Below, one piece after another: positions 23,642 through 32,395 of a stretch of DNA of 64,000 nt. The number at the start of each line of letters is the position of its first letter. Position 1 is the stretch's first letter. The notes beneath the pieces are model-generated. The model was not told the origin of the DNA and searched no databases. It saw nothing but the letters and a program-made list of their open reading frames with translations. This stretch comes from Leptospira gomenensis (GTDB lineage Bacteria > Spirochaetota > Leptospiria > Leptospirales > Leptospiraceae), in assembly GCF_004770155.1 (NCBI RefSeq), contig NZ_RQFA01000063.1:1-64000 (forward strand), written 5' to 3'. Both the position numbers and the translations under genes were made by a program.

Positions 23642-25003
23642 TCAGGAAATAACCGAAGTCAAAAACGCCACGGATTCCAAATGCGGGGTCTGAGGATACG
23701 GATCGGTGATCATAAGTTTCCGGATTCGGAACCGATCCTTCAATTTGCGAAGGTCTTCGAGTTGGGAGGAGGGATTGCAGGACACGTATAAGAACGATCC
23801 GATCGTGGAATTTAGAAGCGCCTCCAAAACGAATTCTCCCAGTCCGGCCCGGGGAGGATCCGCGATGAGCACGTCGTTTCCGTTCGAACGAAACAGTTCC
23901 GAAAGTCCGGGCAAAGATTTTTTGGAAAACAGATCCTCTCTGTGATACGTGCTTTGAATCTCCGGGAAGTCGGCCCTCATCTGTGTGCGTGCGATTTCGA
24001 GAGAACTTTCGATCGAATCGATTCCCACTACTTCCTTAAAACGATGCGCAAAGATCCTCCCGAAAAAGCCCGATCCGCAGAAAAGATCCACGAGTTTTCC
24101 CGAACCGTTCGGAATTTCGCGTTCCATAAAATCAAGGATCGGTTGAAATCCGGTCGGATTGGGTTGGAAGAACGAATCGAAAGGAACACGAAACTCCTTT
24201 CCCCATACGAGTTCCGAGTAGGACGAGGAACCTCGGATCGATCTGGCTTCTCCCGAAGAGGAAACTTCTCCCTTTCTACGGTTATAACAGAAAAGAAGGT
24301 GATCCGCCTTTAAGTTTTTCAGACATTCTTCAGCGAACGTTTCCTCTTGGACGGAATTTTTGAATTCCTCCACGAAGGTAAGAACGGTCATCAGTTCGGA
24401 CGTGTTCCGGGCTTTTCGTATCGTTATATATTTTAGAAATCCTGCATCTAGTTTGCGATCGTAAGGAAGGTCCGGAAAACGGGAAAGCAGTCCGCGGAAT
24501 CGTGCCAACTCTTCGTCCGCCTCTCGGCTTTGGATCGAACAACTTTTTAGGTCCACGATTTTTCGGAAAGAACCGGATTCTCTTTGTCCGACGACGGGCC
24601 CCGGGAAAACGCCGAAGTCCATTCGATTTCTGTAATGATAGGTCGTTTGTGCGGGAATTAGAACCGGCTCCGCTCCGAAGTCGTTCCGATAACTTTCGCA
24701 AAGGGAAGAAGTTTTGAGACGGAATTGTTCTTCATACGGGATATGTTGCGCGGCACAACCTCCACAACGTGTGAAGGCTTCGCAAGGAGGTTTGACGGAA
24801 CGGGGAACCTCCGAAATCGGAACGAGTTTGACGGAAGGTTTTCTACGTTTCTTTTTAAAAAGAAACACGTCGTATTCGTCTCCGGGAAGGGAATACGGGG
24901 CCTCGATCTTCGTCGTACCGGAGATCAAAATTCCGCGCAGATTGGAAGAGATCCTTTGTACGAATTGTCGTTCCGGGGTTTGCGAAAATTTCTGCGTGTC
25001 CAT
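23642..25003 (-). CDS. RNA (uracil-C5)-methyltransferase, TrmA/RlmD family
   Basis: Enzymes of this family make 5-methyluridine in tRNA or 23S rRNA using S-adenosylmethionine. The iron-sulfur cluster motif [10 protein letters not shown] is present, as are the SAM-binding [10 protein letters not shown], the DPPRAGL motif and the catalytic Cys in VSCNPSSQ. I chose ATG 25003, which gives 453 residues; the frame stays open to 25252 but that part overlaps the divergent lipoprotein gene. Sequence alone does not say whether tRNA U54 or a 23S rRNA site is the target. Confidence 0.88.
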   Translation of the reverse strand: MDTQKFSQTPERQFVQRISSNLRGILISGTTKIEAPYSLPGDEYDVFLFKKKRRKPSVKLVPISEVPRSVKPPCEAFTRCGGCAAQHIPYEEQFRLKTSSLCESYRNDFGAEPVLIPAQTTYHYRNRMDFGVFPGPVVGQRESGSFRKIVDLKSCSIQSREADEELARFRGLLSRFPDLPYDRKLDAGFLKYITIRKARNTSELMTVLTFVEEFKNSVQEETFAEECLKNLKADHLLFCYNRRKGEVSSSGEARSIRGSSSYSELVWGKEFRVPFDSFFQPNPTGFQPILDFMEREIPNGSGKLVDLFCGSGFFGRIFAHRFKEVVGIDSIESSLEIARTQMRADFPEIQSTYHREDLFSKKSLPGLSELFRSNGNDVLIADPPRAGLGEFVLEALLNSTIGSFLYVSCNPSSQLEDLRKLKDRFRIRKLMITDPYPQTPHLESVAFLTSVIS

Positions 25004-25086
25004 TGTGTTCCAGTTTTTTGCGAGAACTCGTACTGTAAATAGCAGTTTTGAATTGTGCGATGATATCGCTGTAAGAACATCAACGC

Positions 25087-25767
25087 GTGCGCGTTTCGAT
25101 CGTAAATTTTTTTCAAGAATGGCGAGGGCAGAACGTACTCTGCGTTCTTGCCTTGGTCGCGACCGGTTGTTTTCCGATCCGGTCCGATTCTTCGTTTTCC
25201 CGTTTTTTTCCTTCCGAACTAAATTCCGAACAGACGAAAAAAATCGAATCACTTTGGAAATACGTGGCCGAGTTGAAACCTCGTGAATTAAAAACGAGTT
25301 CCTCCTTTTACAAACGGAATTCCAAATTCGAACGTTATTTCGGTTTTTCCTTTTCCGGTCCTTCTCTGAGGAATTGGCTTCAGGGAAGAATCTCCGGTTT
25401 TAAGTCGGACCTTTCCCAAGAATACACGGCGCATTATCACCGGGGAATCGTGTATCTCAATCGGGAATTTTTTCGTTTATCCGAATGGGAACAGGCTCTC
25501 GTTCTGGTCCACGAGGCGAAACACTCCGACGGCGGCGAATTTCAACACGTGGTATGTCCTCCCGGATTTCCGTATCTCAGTTTAAGAAAACCGGAGACGA
25601 GGTTGGAAGGAATGGCGGCCTGCGACGATCGAGAGGACGGCGCGTACGGACTAGGCGCGGCTTTTTTATTCGAAATGTATTGTTACGGGCTTTATCCCGA
25701 AAATCATGGAACTGAATTGCTGGGGATATACAACTCGGAACTCGGCAGAATCATCACGAAACGGTAA
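25087..25767 (+). CDS. Putative zinc-metalloprotease-like lipoprotein
   Basis: The start is a GTG at 25087 and the N-terminus ends in a lipobox-like LVATGC. The protein has an HExxH-type motif, [11 protein letters not shown] near 142, which is the usual zinc-binding helix of metallopeptidases, followed by a short Cys/Pro-rich loop and [14 protein letters not shown], whose Glu/Asp could supply the third ligand. I do not recognise a named family. The gene ends 6 bp before the next lipoprotein gene, so they form an operon. Confidence 0.68.
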   Translation: MRVSIVNFFQEWRGQNVLCVLALVATGCFPIRSDSSFSRFFPSELNSEQTKKIESLWKYVAELKPRELKTSSSFYKRNSKFERYFGFSFSGPSLRNWLQGRISGFKSDLSQEYTAHYHRGIVYLNREFFRLSEWEQALVLVHEAKHSDGGEFQHVVCPPGFPYLSLRKPETRLEGMAACDDREDGAYGLGAAFLFEMYCYGLYPENHGTELLGIYNSELGRIITKR

Positions 25768-25773
25768 ACGAAC

Positions 25774-26283
25774 ATGTCGCTTAACAAAAGAAAACTCATT
25801 TTCATTTTCATTTTCATCTTCTTACTTCTATCGGTCTTCGGGTTCGGGACTTCGTGTTCCGAAAAAAGACCGTTCGTACGTTTGGAGCCTCCTGCGGATT
25901 CCAAGGGAAGGTTGTACGTCATTCGTCCGATCGAAACGGCGCTTGCCGCTTGGACGTACGAATTCGAACTCAAAAAATACAAAGGACATTTTAAGGAATC
26001 TTCTGAGACGGTTACCGTTTCCGTGTTTCGTCTTGCCAACGGAGGATTTTATGCGGAGGATTTGGAGGAAGGGTTTTATCGGCTTACGGTCGCCTCCAAA
26101 CCGGACGTAGACAAGATCCTGCGTATCGAAAAAAGAAAAACTTCGTTTTATCGTTTTATCATATTCAACGAAAAGGAAATCTCCCTGCCTGATTTTTTCA
26201 TAAAAGAAATCACACAAGAGGAAGCGTTAGGCGATCTTCTGGAAGGCGAACACCTGAACGAGAGTCTTAAACGTATAGAATAG
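25774..26283 (+). CDS. DUF2846-like lipoprotein (copy 1)
   Basis: The signal region is KLIFIFIFIFLLLSV, coded in part by an ATTTTC hexamer repeat (25798-25821), and the likely lipid site is the Cys of GTSCSE. The mature part has GRLYVIRPIE, a middle strand with FRLANGGFYAEDLEEGFYRLTV, and FYRFIIFNEKE. This pattern of a YxxRP strand and a short 'gain of G-x-Y' turn resembles the DUF2846 domain. It is a paralogue of the gene at 31054, which shares LYLLRP, EEGYHRLV and MIFNE. The function is unknown. Confidence 0.65.
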   Translation: MSLNKRKLIFIFIFIFLLLSVFGFGTSCSEKRPFVRLEPPADSKGRLYVIRPIETALAAWTYEFELKKYKGHFKESSETVTVSVFRLANGGFYAEDLEEGFYRLTVASKPDVDKILRIEKRKTSFYRFIIFNEKEISLPDFFIKEITQEEALGDLLEGEHLNESLKRIE

Positions 26284-26495
26284 ATCCGTTCCCCGTAGTC
26301 AGTTTTTTTGTTCTTGGAACCGAAGAACGTATCCGGCAGAAGTTCTTTGTTCGATACGATTTCGGAAGTTCGAAGTTCGTATTCTTTTTCCAAACTTCGC
26401 GTCGGAAATTCGTTCAGAGCGGGAACGAACCTTTTCGTTTTCTTGCGTCTACACTCGGGACCGCGGACGTAATTTCGGGTTCTTTCTTTTCGGAA

Positions 26496-26550
26496 TAAAA
26501 AAAGCCCCGGAATTTCTTCCGAGGCCTTTTCTCTAACTAAAATTCCGGGG
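26496..26550 (-). terminator. Rho-independent terminator after the DUF3015 pair, with two alternative hairpins
   Basis: Reading the minus strand, CCCCGGAATTT (26550-26540) can pair perfectly with AAATTCCGGGG (26515-26505), followed by seven Ts (26503-26497). A shorter hairpin formed by GGCCTCGGAA and TTCCGGGGC (with one mismatch) competes for the same arm. The longer stem with its T-run is a good terminator; the competing arms would also allow a weaker, alternative end. It follows the stop at 26559. Confidence 0.8.
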
Positions 26551-26558
26551 AATTAAAC

Positions 26559-27047
26559 TTAGATTTTGCAGCTGCTTTTCAGTTCAGCGTCTTTTCCCAC
26601 TTCGATTTCGAGGTTGGAAAGGATCACGCTAGGATTTTTGATCGCAGCAGTGGTGAAAATTTTAGAGTAGTTTTCTTTAGCCACTTCTTTGAATCTTTTG
26701 GAATCTGCGGAACATCCGAAAAGAGTCGCCAAGCTGGAAAGTTTTTCACCCTTTCCCATAGCGATTTCCTGCTCGAGACTTTCGTAGTTCATGTGAACGA
26801 AAATTTCTTTCGCCTTATCGTTGTTAACGATTCCGTCGGTAGTACAATTGGAGGTTCCGGAAGTCATTCCGAAAGATTGGTTGTAGTAAAAACCGTTGGA
26901 AGTCGCCGCGAAAATTTGAACGAATCCGTTGTCCTTGATGATCAATGACCCCAATCCGCATCCCGCCATTCCGTAAGCCGGTTTAGCGGAGAGATTGGAG
27001 GAAAGAACGAAAAGGGAAGTGAGTGCGATTGCAATGAGTTTCTTCAT
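26559..27047 (-). CDS. DUF3015 family secreted protein (pair 1, second gene)
   Basis: This 162-residue protein has a cleavable signal peptide (to about 21) and the family hallmark YGMAGCGLGSLIIKDN at the mature N-terminus. It carries FGMTSGTSNCTTDG and EIFVHMNYESLEQE, and ends with a cysteine near the C-terminus (SSCKI). The cysteines may form disulfides in the periplasm. Its function is unknown. It is closest, by the shared NGF..NQ.FG and EIFVH.NY segments, to the gene at 34444 rather than to its own neighbour at 27066. Confidence 0.75.
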   Translation of the reverse strand: MKKLIAIALTSLFVLSSNLSAKPAYGMAGCGLGSLIIKDNGFVQIFAATSNGFYYNQSFGMTSGTSNCTTDGIVNNDKAKEIFVHMNYESLEQEIAMGKGEKLSSLATLFGCSADSKRFKEVAKENYSKIFTTAAIKNPSVILSNLEIEVGKDAELKSSCKI

Positions 27048-27065
27048 ATCTTATGAATCTCCCGA

Positions 27066-27563
27066 TTATAGAGTACAGTTCTTAGAAAGAGACGCATCTC
27101 CTTTCACTTCGGATTTAACCGCGGAAAGTAAAAGAGAAGGAGTGGTGTCTTGTTTGATCAAAGACGAATATTTGTCTTTGGTCAGTTTTCCAAAACGAGA
27201 AACGGAACCTGCGTCACAACCCAAAAGTTTTGCGAAAGAATCCAGTTTTTCCCCTTTTCCGAGAGCCATTTCTTGTTCCAGGCTTTGGTAGTTGACGGTC
27301 ACGAAAAGCTCTTGCGCTTTGTCGGATTTTACGATTCCGTCAGCAGTACAATTGGAAGTTCCGGACGTAATCCCGGAAGTCTGAACTCCAGTGGCGTTCA
27401 AAGTCGCCGCAAAAAGTTGTGAACCGACGGTGTTTTCCTTAATGATGGTCGCACCCAATCCGCACCCTGCCATTCCGTAATTCTTTGCTTCTACTTTACC
27501 GGTCAGACCGAATCCGGCCAACACGGCGAGGCAGAGAACAGTCGAAACTACTCTTTTCTTCAT
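27066..27563 (-). CDS. DUF3015 family secreted protein (pair 1, first gene)
   Basis: The 165-residue protein has a signal peptide (KKRVVSTVLCLAVLAGFGL) and the DUF3015 hallmark YGMAGCGLGATIIKEN, then GITSGTSNCTADG and a cysteine at the end (KNCTL). Its start codon is preceded by GGAG within AAAGGAGATAC. It is 18 bp upstream of the second DUF3015 gene, so both share a transcript. The shared LNATG.QT.GIT segment makes it the counterpart of the gene at 34943. Function unknown. Confidence 0.75.
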   Translation of the reverse strand: MKKRVVSTVLCLAVLAGFGLTGKVEAKNYGMAGCGLGATIIKENTVGSQLFAATLNATGVQTSGITSGTSNCTADGIVKSDKAQELFVTVNYQSLEQEMALGKGEKLDSFAKLLGCDAGSVSRFGKLTKDKYSSLIKQDTTPSLLLSAVKSEVKGDASLSKNCTL

Positions 27564-27872
27564 AATGTATCTCCTTTGGAAAAATCAGAGTAAGGTTCAT
27601 TTAAAAAGGGAACGAGTCAACGCATTTTTGGAGAAAATAATTTCTTTTTCGTTTATTTTCGGAGTCGAAACCATGGGAAATTACTTTACGGTCGATCGTA
27701 TCGAATACGATTCCGTTTTTTAAGGCGAACGGTTATATCGCCTAACGGAGAAATTCGATCCTATTCGATGAAGTTTTATTTTATCCTATAAGTCGTAAGT
27801 TACGGACATTCGACGCGTTTTTTTCTAAAGACGCATCCGAAAGTCCGATGGAAAACACGGAGCGGTTTCGCA
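27564..27872. other. Intergenic region, divergent promoters
   Basis: This 309-bp stretch separates the minus-strand DUF3015 pair from the plus-strand ABC-2 transporter operon. It is A+T-rich near the DUF3015 start. A small hairpin (AGGCGA at 27723-27728 with TCGCCT at 27738-27743) follows a T-run. I see no RNA gene or reliable operator. Confidence 0.5.
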
Positions 27873-28850
27873 TTGATCCAAGTAGAAAATCTTAGAAAAA
27901 AATTTTTGATCTCAAAAAGAAGTCCCGGCTTGCGCGGCGCGGTTTTGTCCCTGTTTCATTCCCGGAAGGAAGCCATTCCTGCCGTGGACGATATCTCCTT
28001 TTCTCTTCCACCCGGAGAGTTCGTGGGTTATATCGGTCCCAACGGCGCGGGAAAATCCACGACCATCAAGTTGTTGACCGGGGTGTTGACTCCCGACCAA
28101 GGAAAAATTTCCGTTTTCGGTCTGGATCCTTCCCGAGACCGGAAGGAAAATTCCAAACAGATCGGCGTAGTATTCGGACAAAAGACGCAACTCTGGTGGG
28201 ATCTTCCTGTGGGAGAATCCTTCGATCTGTTGAAATCGGTGTATCGTATCTCCGAAAAAGATTATAAAAATAGAATGGAGTTGTTCTTCGATCTTCTCGG
28301 TTTCGAGGACTTTTTCCACCAACAGGTTCGTAAGTTGAGTTTGGGACAGAGGATGAAAGCGGAAATCGCGGCCAGTCTTTTGCATTTTCCTCGCGTACTT
28401 TTTTTGGACGAACCTACCATCGGCCTAGACGTTCTTGTCAAAGAGCGGGTGAGAGAATTCATCCGTACGATCAACCGGGAAGAGAAGGTGACCGTACTAC
28501 TCACGACTCACGACGTCCAGGATATTGAAACTCTTGCGAAGCGGATCATACTGATCGATCACGGGAAAATCCGTTTCGACGGTGGTCTCGATTCTTTCCG
28601 AAATTTGGGTGGAACGGACCATTTCGTGGAGGTGCTCTATCGGGGGGATTCCGTTCCCGATCTTCCGTCCGATTATACGCCGATCTTTAACGGGGCTACG
28701 GATCGTTTTCGGGTGAGGGTTAAGGAAGGGGAATCCCTCAATCGGTTGATGGGAACGTTAGGCGCTTCCGGTTCGGAAATTTTGGAGGTCAGATATCACA
28801 AAAACGATCTCGCCCAAGTGATCCGTACCCTCTATAAGGATAGGACCTGA
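27873..28850 (+). CDS. ABC-2 type transporter ATP-binding protein
   Basis: This is the ATPase of a three-gene exporter. It has Walker A GPNGAGKS, the signature LSLGQRMKAEIAASLLH, Walker B VLFLDEPTIGLD and the switch histidine in LTTHDVQD. It is 325 residues, with a C-terminal extension (about 240-325) as in drug- and lipid-type ABC-2 ATPases. The start is a TTG at 27873 preceded by GGAG. It is followed by two permease genes at 2- and 5-bp spacing. Confidence 0.92.
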   Translation: MIQVENLRKKFLISKRSPGLRGAVLSLFHSRKEAIPAVDDISFSLPPGEFVGYIGPNGAGKSTTIKLLTGVLTPDQGKISVFGLDPSRDRKENSKQIGVVFGQKTQLWWDLPVGESFDLLKSVYRISEKDYKNRMELFFDLLGFEDFFHQQVRKLSLGQRMKAEIAASLLHFPRVLFLDEPTIGLDVLVKERVREFIRTINREEKVTVLLTTHDVQDIETLAKRIILIDHGKIRFDGGLDSFRNLGGTDHFVEVLYRGDSVPDLPSDYTPIFNGATDRFRVRVKEGESLNRLMGTLGASGSEILEVRYHKNDLAQVIRTLYKDRT

Positions 28851-28852
28851 GC

Positions 28853-29641
28853 ATGTCTTATTATTTTAAGGTCGTCTCCAAGGCCTTTCAAAGATCCAGC
28901 GCGTATCGACTGGAATACTACACCGGTGTTTTAAACGCGGTTTTATATCTTTTGATTTTGACCTCGGTTTGGAATTCCGTTCGCGGGGACGAATTGGGCG
29001 GTACGGAGAGAACCAAGGATTCCCTCGTGTTGTATGCCGTGTTCTCCACGTTGATTCGGGTTTCTTTCGGAAGACAGGACGGACTCGTTTCCTCCAAGAT
29101 CAAAAACGGGGATATAGTATTCGATCTTCTCAAACCGGTTCGTTTTCCTCTCTCCGTTTTGGCGGATACGGCGGGAGTGAGTTTGTATCATCTTTTTTCC
29201 AGATCCTTGCCCCTTGTAGCGTGTGCGTATCTTTTTTTGGATCTTCGTTTCGTTCCGGAACCGCTCGCTTTCGCGAAGTTTCTGTTCGTTTATTCGGCTG
29301 CGTTTCTGATTTTTTTTCTGATCGGCTTCGCGCTTTCCTCGTTGTCGTTTTATTTTACGGAGATATTTTCGTTTTTCCTTTTGTATTTTGCGTTGATCAC
29401 TCTTTTTTCAGGCTCCGTGATTCCTTTGGATCTTTTTCCCGATTGGTTGAAAACGGTTTCGTCTTGGCTTCCGTTTCCCTATCTTTATTATTATCCGACG
29501 CAGGTGTTGACCTCTCAACAGTTCGGAATGGATTTTTACGAGTTGTGTCTGCGTTATGCGGTCATGGTCGGAGTTTGTGCGTTATGCGCGTTTTCGATTT
29601 ATTTTTCCGGTCTTAAACGTCTTGAATTGGCGGGAGGTTGA
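28853..29641 (+). CDS. ABC-2 family permease (subunit 1)
   Basis: The 262-residue protein has about six membrane segments, starting with a basic, soluble N-terminus (FKVVSKAFQRSSAYRLEYY). The pattern matches the DUF990-type ABC-2 permeases that work as a heterodimer with a second permease. It starts two bases after the stop of the ATPase gene and ends with the motif FYELCLRYAVMVGVCALCAF. The exported substrate is unknown. Confidence 0.85.
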   Translation: MSYYFKVVSKAFQRSSAYRLEYYTGVLNAVLYLLILTSVWNSVRGDELGGTERTKDSLVLYAVFSTLIRVSFGRQDGLVSSKIKNGDIVFDLLKPVRFPLSVLADTAGVSLYHLFSRSLPLVACAYLFLDLRFVPEPLAFAKFLFVYSAAFLIFFLIGFALSSLSFYFTEIFSFFLLYFALITLFSGSVIPLDLFPDWLKTVSSWLPFPYLYYYPTQVLTSQQFGMDFYELCLRYAVMVGVCALCAFSIYFSGLKRLELAGG

Positions 29642-29646
29642 TCTGA

Positions 29647-30450
29647 GTGTTGACTACCTTTAAAACGTATCTCAAGCTGGCGTTTTCCTCCGTTCAGGCG
29701 CGTATGGAATATAGGGCGAGTTTTTGGATTTATCTATTCACGCTTTCGGTGTTTTACGGCGCGCAGGCTGCCACGATTTTTCTTCTTCTTTCCAGGTTTC
29801 AGTCCGTGGGAGGATGGGAGAAGGGCGAGATAGCCTTTTTATACAGTCTGCTCATCTTCGCGCAGGGAATCGTCGCTTCCGTTTTTTCCGGAATGGTGGA
29901 ATTCGGATCGCTCGTGCGCAACGGAGGTTTCGACCGTTATCTTCTGCGTCCTTTGTCGCCGATCGGTCAGGTTCTTATGAACCATTTCGATATTACGGGA
30001 CTTCTACATCTCGTATTGGGAGCGGTTACTTTCGTGGTCGCCAATCGGTTTACGAATATTGAATGGACTTTGGAGAAGACGTTTTCTTTGGCTTTGGTGG
30101 TTTCCGGAAGCGCGACCATTCTCGCCGGAATCCGGATCGCGATCGCATCGATCGCCTTTTACGCGATCCAAAATTCGTCCCTGATTCAACTTTTCGTTTT
30201 TTCGACGAGGGAGTTTATGATGTATCCGATGAACATCTACAACTTCGGAATCAGGGTTTTTCTGACCTTTTTTCTTCCTTTGGGGTTCGTGAACTTCTAC
30301 CCAGCGCATTATTTCCTGGATAAAAGTTCGGAAGGTCTGTTTCATCCTTCGTTCGTTTTTCTGAACGTTCCCATCGGATACGCGTTATTCGCTCTTTCTC
30401 TGTTGTTGTGGAAAAAAGGACAAAGGCGGTACGAATCCGCCGGATCTTAA
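29647..30450 (+). CDS. ABC-2 family permease (subunit 2)
   Basis: The 267-residue protein also has about six membrane segments and a start that reads GTG TTG ACT, five bases after the upstream stop. Its basic first stretch (FKTYLKLAFSSVQARMEYR) is like the start of subunit 1, consistent with a paralogous pair of DUF990-type permeases. Segments such as LRPLSPIGQVLMNHFDITGL are typical of the group. Together with the two preceding genes it forms a complete exporter. Confidence 0.85.
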   Translation: MLTTFKTYLKLAFSSVQARMEYRASFWIYLFTLSVFYGAQAATIFLLLSRFQSVGGWEKGEIAFLYSLLIFAQGIVASVFSGMVEFGSLVRNGGFDRYLLRPLSPIGQVLMNHFDITGLLHLVLGAVTFVVANRFTNIEWTLEKTFSLALVVSGSATILAGIRIAIASIAFYAIQNSSLIQLFVFSTREFMMYPMNIYNFGIRVFLTFFLPLGFVNFYPAHYFLDKSSEGLFHPSFVFLNVPIGYALFALSLLLWKKGQRRYESAGS

Positions 30451-30454
30451 AGGA

Positions 30455-30916
30455 TCATTTCAATTCCAGATTGTCGATTCCGGATTCGGTGAACACTTCT
30501 TCGTAACGGGAAATGAACGGGGCTTCTTTTTCGATCCGTTCCTCGATCGCCATCGATTTGATTTCGTTTTCGCTGTAGGTCCGCATAAAATCGCGAGCCG
30601 CCAAACGTTGTACTAATTCGTCCCAGAAGATGCTGTCCTGATATTCGGTGATCAGGTCGGAGATATCCGTTTTCTCCTCGAATTCTCTCGTAAGATAATG
30701 GAGTTCCTCTTCGCTGTCGTACGCCACAAGATGCGTGACTTCCAACGACTTCGCGTAGGAAAGAACTTGTTGTTCCATGTCCTCGAACGCGTCGTACGAA
30801 TCCAAACGATCCGGAGCGGGGTCCTCTTCCTCTAAAATCGAATGATAGAGAAATCGTGTGATCGCCAAGGATTTAAGAAGCGCTTCGTATTGTTCGCGTG
30901 AGAGTTCTATATTCAT
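30455..30916 (-). CDS. Hypothetical acidic cytoplasmic protein, 153 aa
   Basis: I do not recognise this protein by name. It is acidic, without a signal peptide or membrane segment, and mainly helical (IELSREQYEALLKSLAITRFLYHSIL, then EDPAPDRLDSYDAFEDMEQQVL). The ATG at 30916 gives MNIELSREQ; the frame stays open to 30967 with one more ATG at 30928, so the start is uncertain. It is convergent with the ABC-2 operon (4-bp gap). It could be a small regulator or adaptor, but nothing in the sequence shows this. Confidence 0.55.
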   Translation of the reverse strand: MNIELSREQYEALLKSLAITRFLYHSILEEEDPAPDRLDSYDAFEDMEQQVLSYAKSLEVTHLVAYDSEEELHYLTREFEEKTDISDLITEYQDSIFWDELVQRLAARDFMRTYSENEIKSMAIEERIEKEAPFISRYEEVFTESGIDNLELK

Positions 30917-31053
30917 TGCAATTCCCATTTCACGGAATCGGTCCGGATTGCCAAACCTATTTCTCATCGGAAATCCGCAGGAATGAAAACGCGGTTCCGG
31001 ATTTGAATTGGTTTTTGGAGAGGATTTACGACGATATACGAAGGATCCGATTT

Positions 31054-31527
31054 ATGCTACCGAATTTTAGAATATTCTGCATTACCCTCGCTCTTTTGTT
31101 GACGACTTGTTCGGGTTCTTCAAAAAAATTCATCCGCTTAAAAACGGAAAATCCCTCGAAGGCAGTTCTTTATCTTCTGCGTCCCTCTAGAATTCCTATG
31201 GCTTTGTGGAAGGAGAGGATTAGAGTTCTACGTTATCGAACTTCCTTTTTGGATGAGGAACCGGTTTCGAAGCAAGAGTTCCGTCTTTCGGACGGGGAAT
31301 ACATCTGCTTGGAATCGGAGGAGGGATATCATAGACTCGTTTCCTCCGACTCGGAGAAGGTCCTGTATCTCGAAAAGAATCGGATTCGTTATTTGGATTA
31401 TATGATCTTTAACGAATCCTTTTTTTCGCCCGCGGAAAGATATTTCAAGGAGTTGGAAGCCGAGGACGCGTTACGTTTGCTTCTCGACGGAGCGCGTTTG
31501 GATCGACATCCGCTCTCCCAGGATTGA
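31054..31527 (+). CDS. DUF2846-like lipoprotein (copy 2)
   Basis: The start ATG at 31054 is preceded by AAGGA, and the lipobox-like LLLTTCSG follows at about 14-20. The mature domain has AVLYLLRPSRIPMA, FRLSDGEYICLESEEGYHRLV and DYMIFNESFFS, which match the copy at 25774 segment by segment. The last 83 bp overlap, tail-to-tail, the hydrolase gene on the other strand. Its function is unknown. Confidence 0.68.
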   Translation: MLPNFRIFCITLALLLTTCSGSSKKFIRLKTENPSKAVLYLLRPSRIPMALWKERIRVLRYRTSFLDEEPVSKQEFRLSDGEYICLESEEGYHRLVSSDSEKVLYLEKNRIRYLDYMIFNESFFSPAERYFKELEAEDALRLLLDGARLDRHPLSQD

Positions 31528-32395
31528 AGTCCGATTTTTCGATCACGTGTTCCAAGAACGAAAGAAAGTTTTTCGCCTCTTTAGATGCTCCGAGGTTCAT
31601 CCAATTCACGTGACCGCCTCCGCGTACTTCCCAAAACCACTTCGGCTGGCCGGCCAATCCGAAAATCTCGACGCCGTTCTGAAAGGAAACGATATCGTCC
31701 TCCGTTCCGTGAACCACCAAAACGGGAACGGGGGATATTCGGGAAATTGAATCCTCCGGACTGAACGAGTCGCTTACGAAAATTCCCGCGATCCAATCCA
31801 TCGGAAAAAAGAGAACCCTTCTCACTACCTGACGAAAAACCTTTTTATAACTGGCAAAGGTTCCGTCCGCCACCATAAGGACGATTCCCGATTTATCCGG
31901 CAGGTCCGCGACGGCTCGAAGGGCGATCGCTCCTCCCAGACTTTGCCCGTAGACGACTGCGGGAATATTTCTTTTTTTAGAATATTCTAATTCTTTAATA
32001 AGGAAATCCACCGCGTCTTTGTGAATCGTCTCGCGTTCCGGGGTCCCGGTGGAATCCAGATATCCCCTGTAATCCAATACGACGAGTTCGTATCCGTGAT
32101 TGACCATCCATACGAGACTCGTAAAATGACTCGAGCGGTTTTCTCCGTTCCCGTGGAATTGAAACACGACACCTCTCGGTTTTTCCTTGGGAAAAATTCT
32201 CCAGAACTTGAGTTTTTCTCCGTCGAAGGTTTCGAAAGTTTCCTCGTGGAATCTGAATCCTAAAACGTCCGGGGTCCAGTATTTCCTATCCGTAGGTTGA
32301 TAGAACAAGGAAGCGCACGAAGAAAACGCCAAAAGTAGGACGGATGAATACGCCGTTCTAAAAAAATACGGAAACGCTGAGTTGTGCTTCTTCAT
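31445..32395 (-). CDS. Alpha/beta-hydrolase family lipoprotein
   Basis: The N-terminus has a lipobox-like LAFSSC, so the enzyme is probably membrane-anchored. The catalytic elements are present: an oxyanion region FQFHGNGENRSSH, the nucleophile elbow VVYGQSLGG, the acid in VVHGTEDD and the catalytic His in GGGHVNW. The C-terminal ~29 residues after LEHVIEKS are beyond the normal domain end and are read antisense to the lipoprotein gene at 31054. The start overlaps the preceding DUF4105 gene by 38 bp. The substrate is unknown. Confidence 0.78.
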   Translation of the reverse strand: MKKHNSAFPYFFRTAYSSVLLLAFSSCASLFYQPTDRKYWTPDVLGFRFHEETFETFDGEKLKFWRIFPKEKPRGVVFQFHGNGENRSSHFTSLVWMVNHGYELVVLDYRGYLDSTGTPERETIHKDAVDFLIKELEYSKKRNIPAVVYGQSLGGAIALRAVADLPDKSGIVLMVADGTFASYKKVFRQVVRRVLFFPMDWIAGIFVSDSFSPEDSISRISPVPVLVVHGTEDDIVSFQNGVEIFGLAGQPKWFWEVRGGGHVNWMNLGASKEAKNFLSFLEHVIEKSDFNPGRADVDPNALRREANVTRPRLPTP

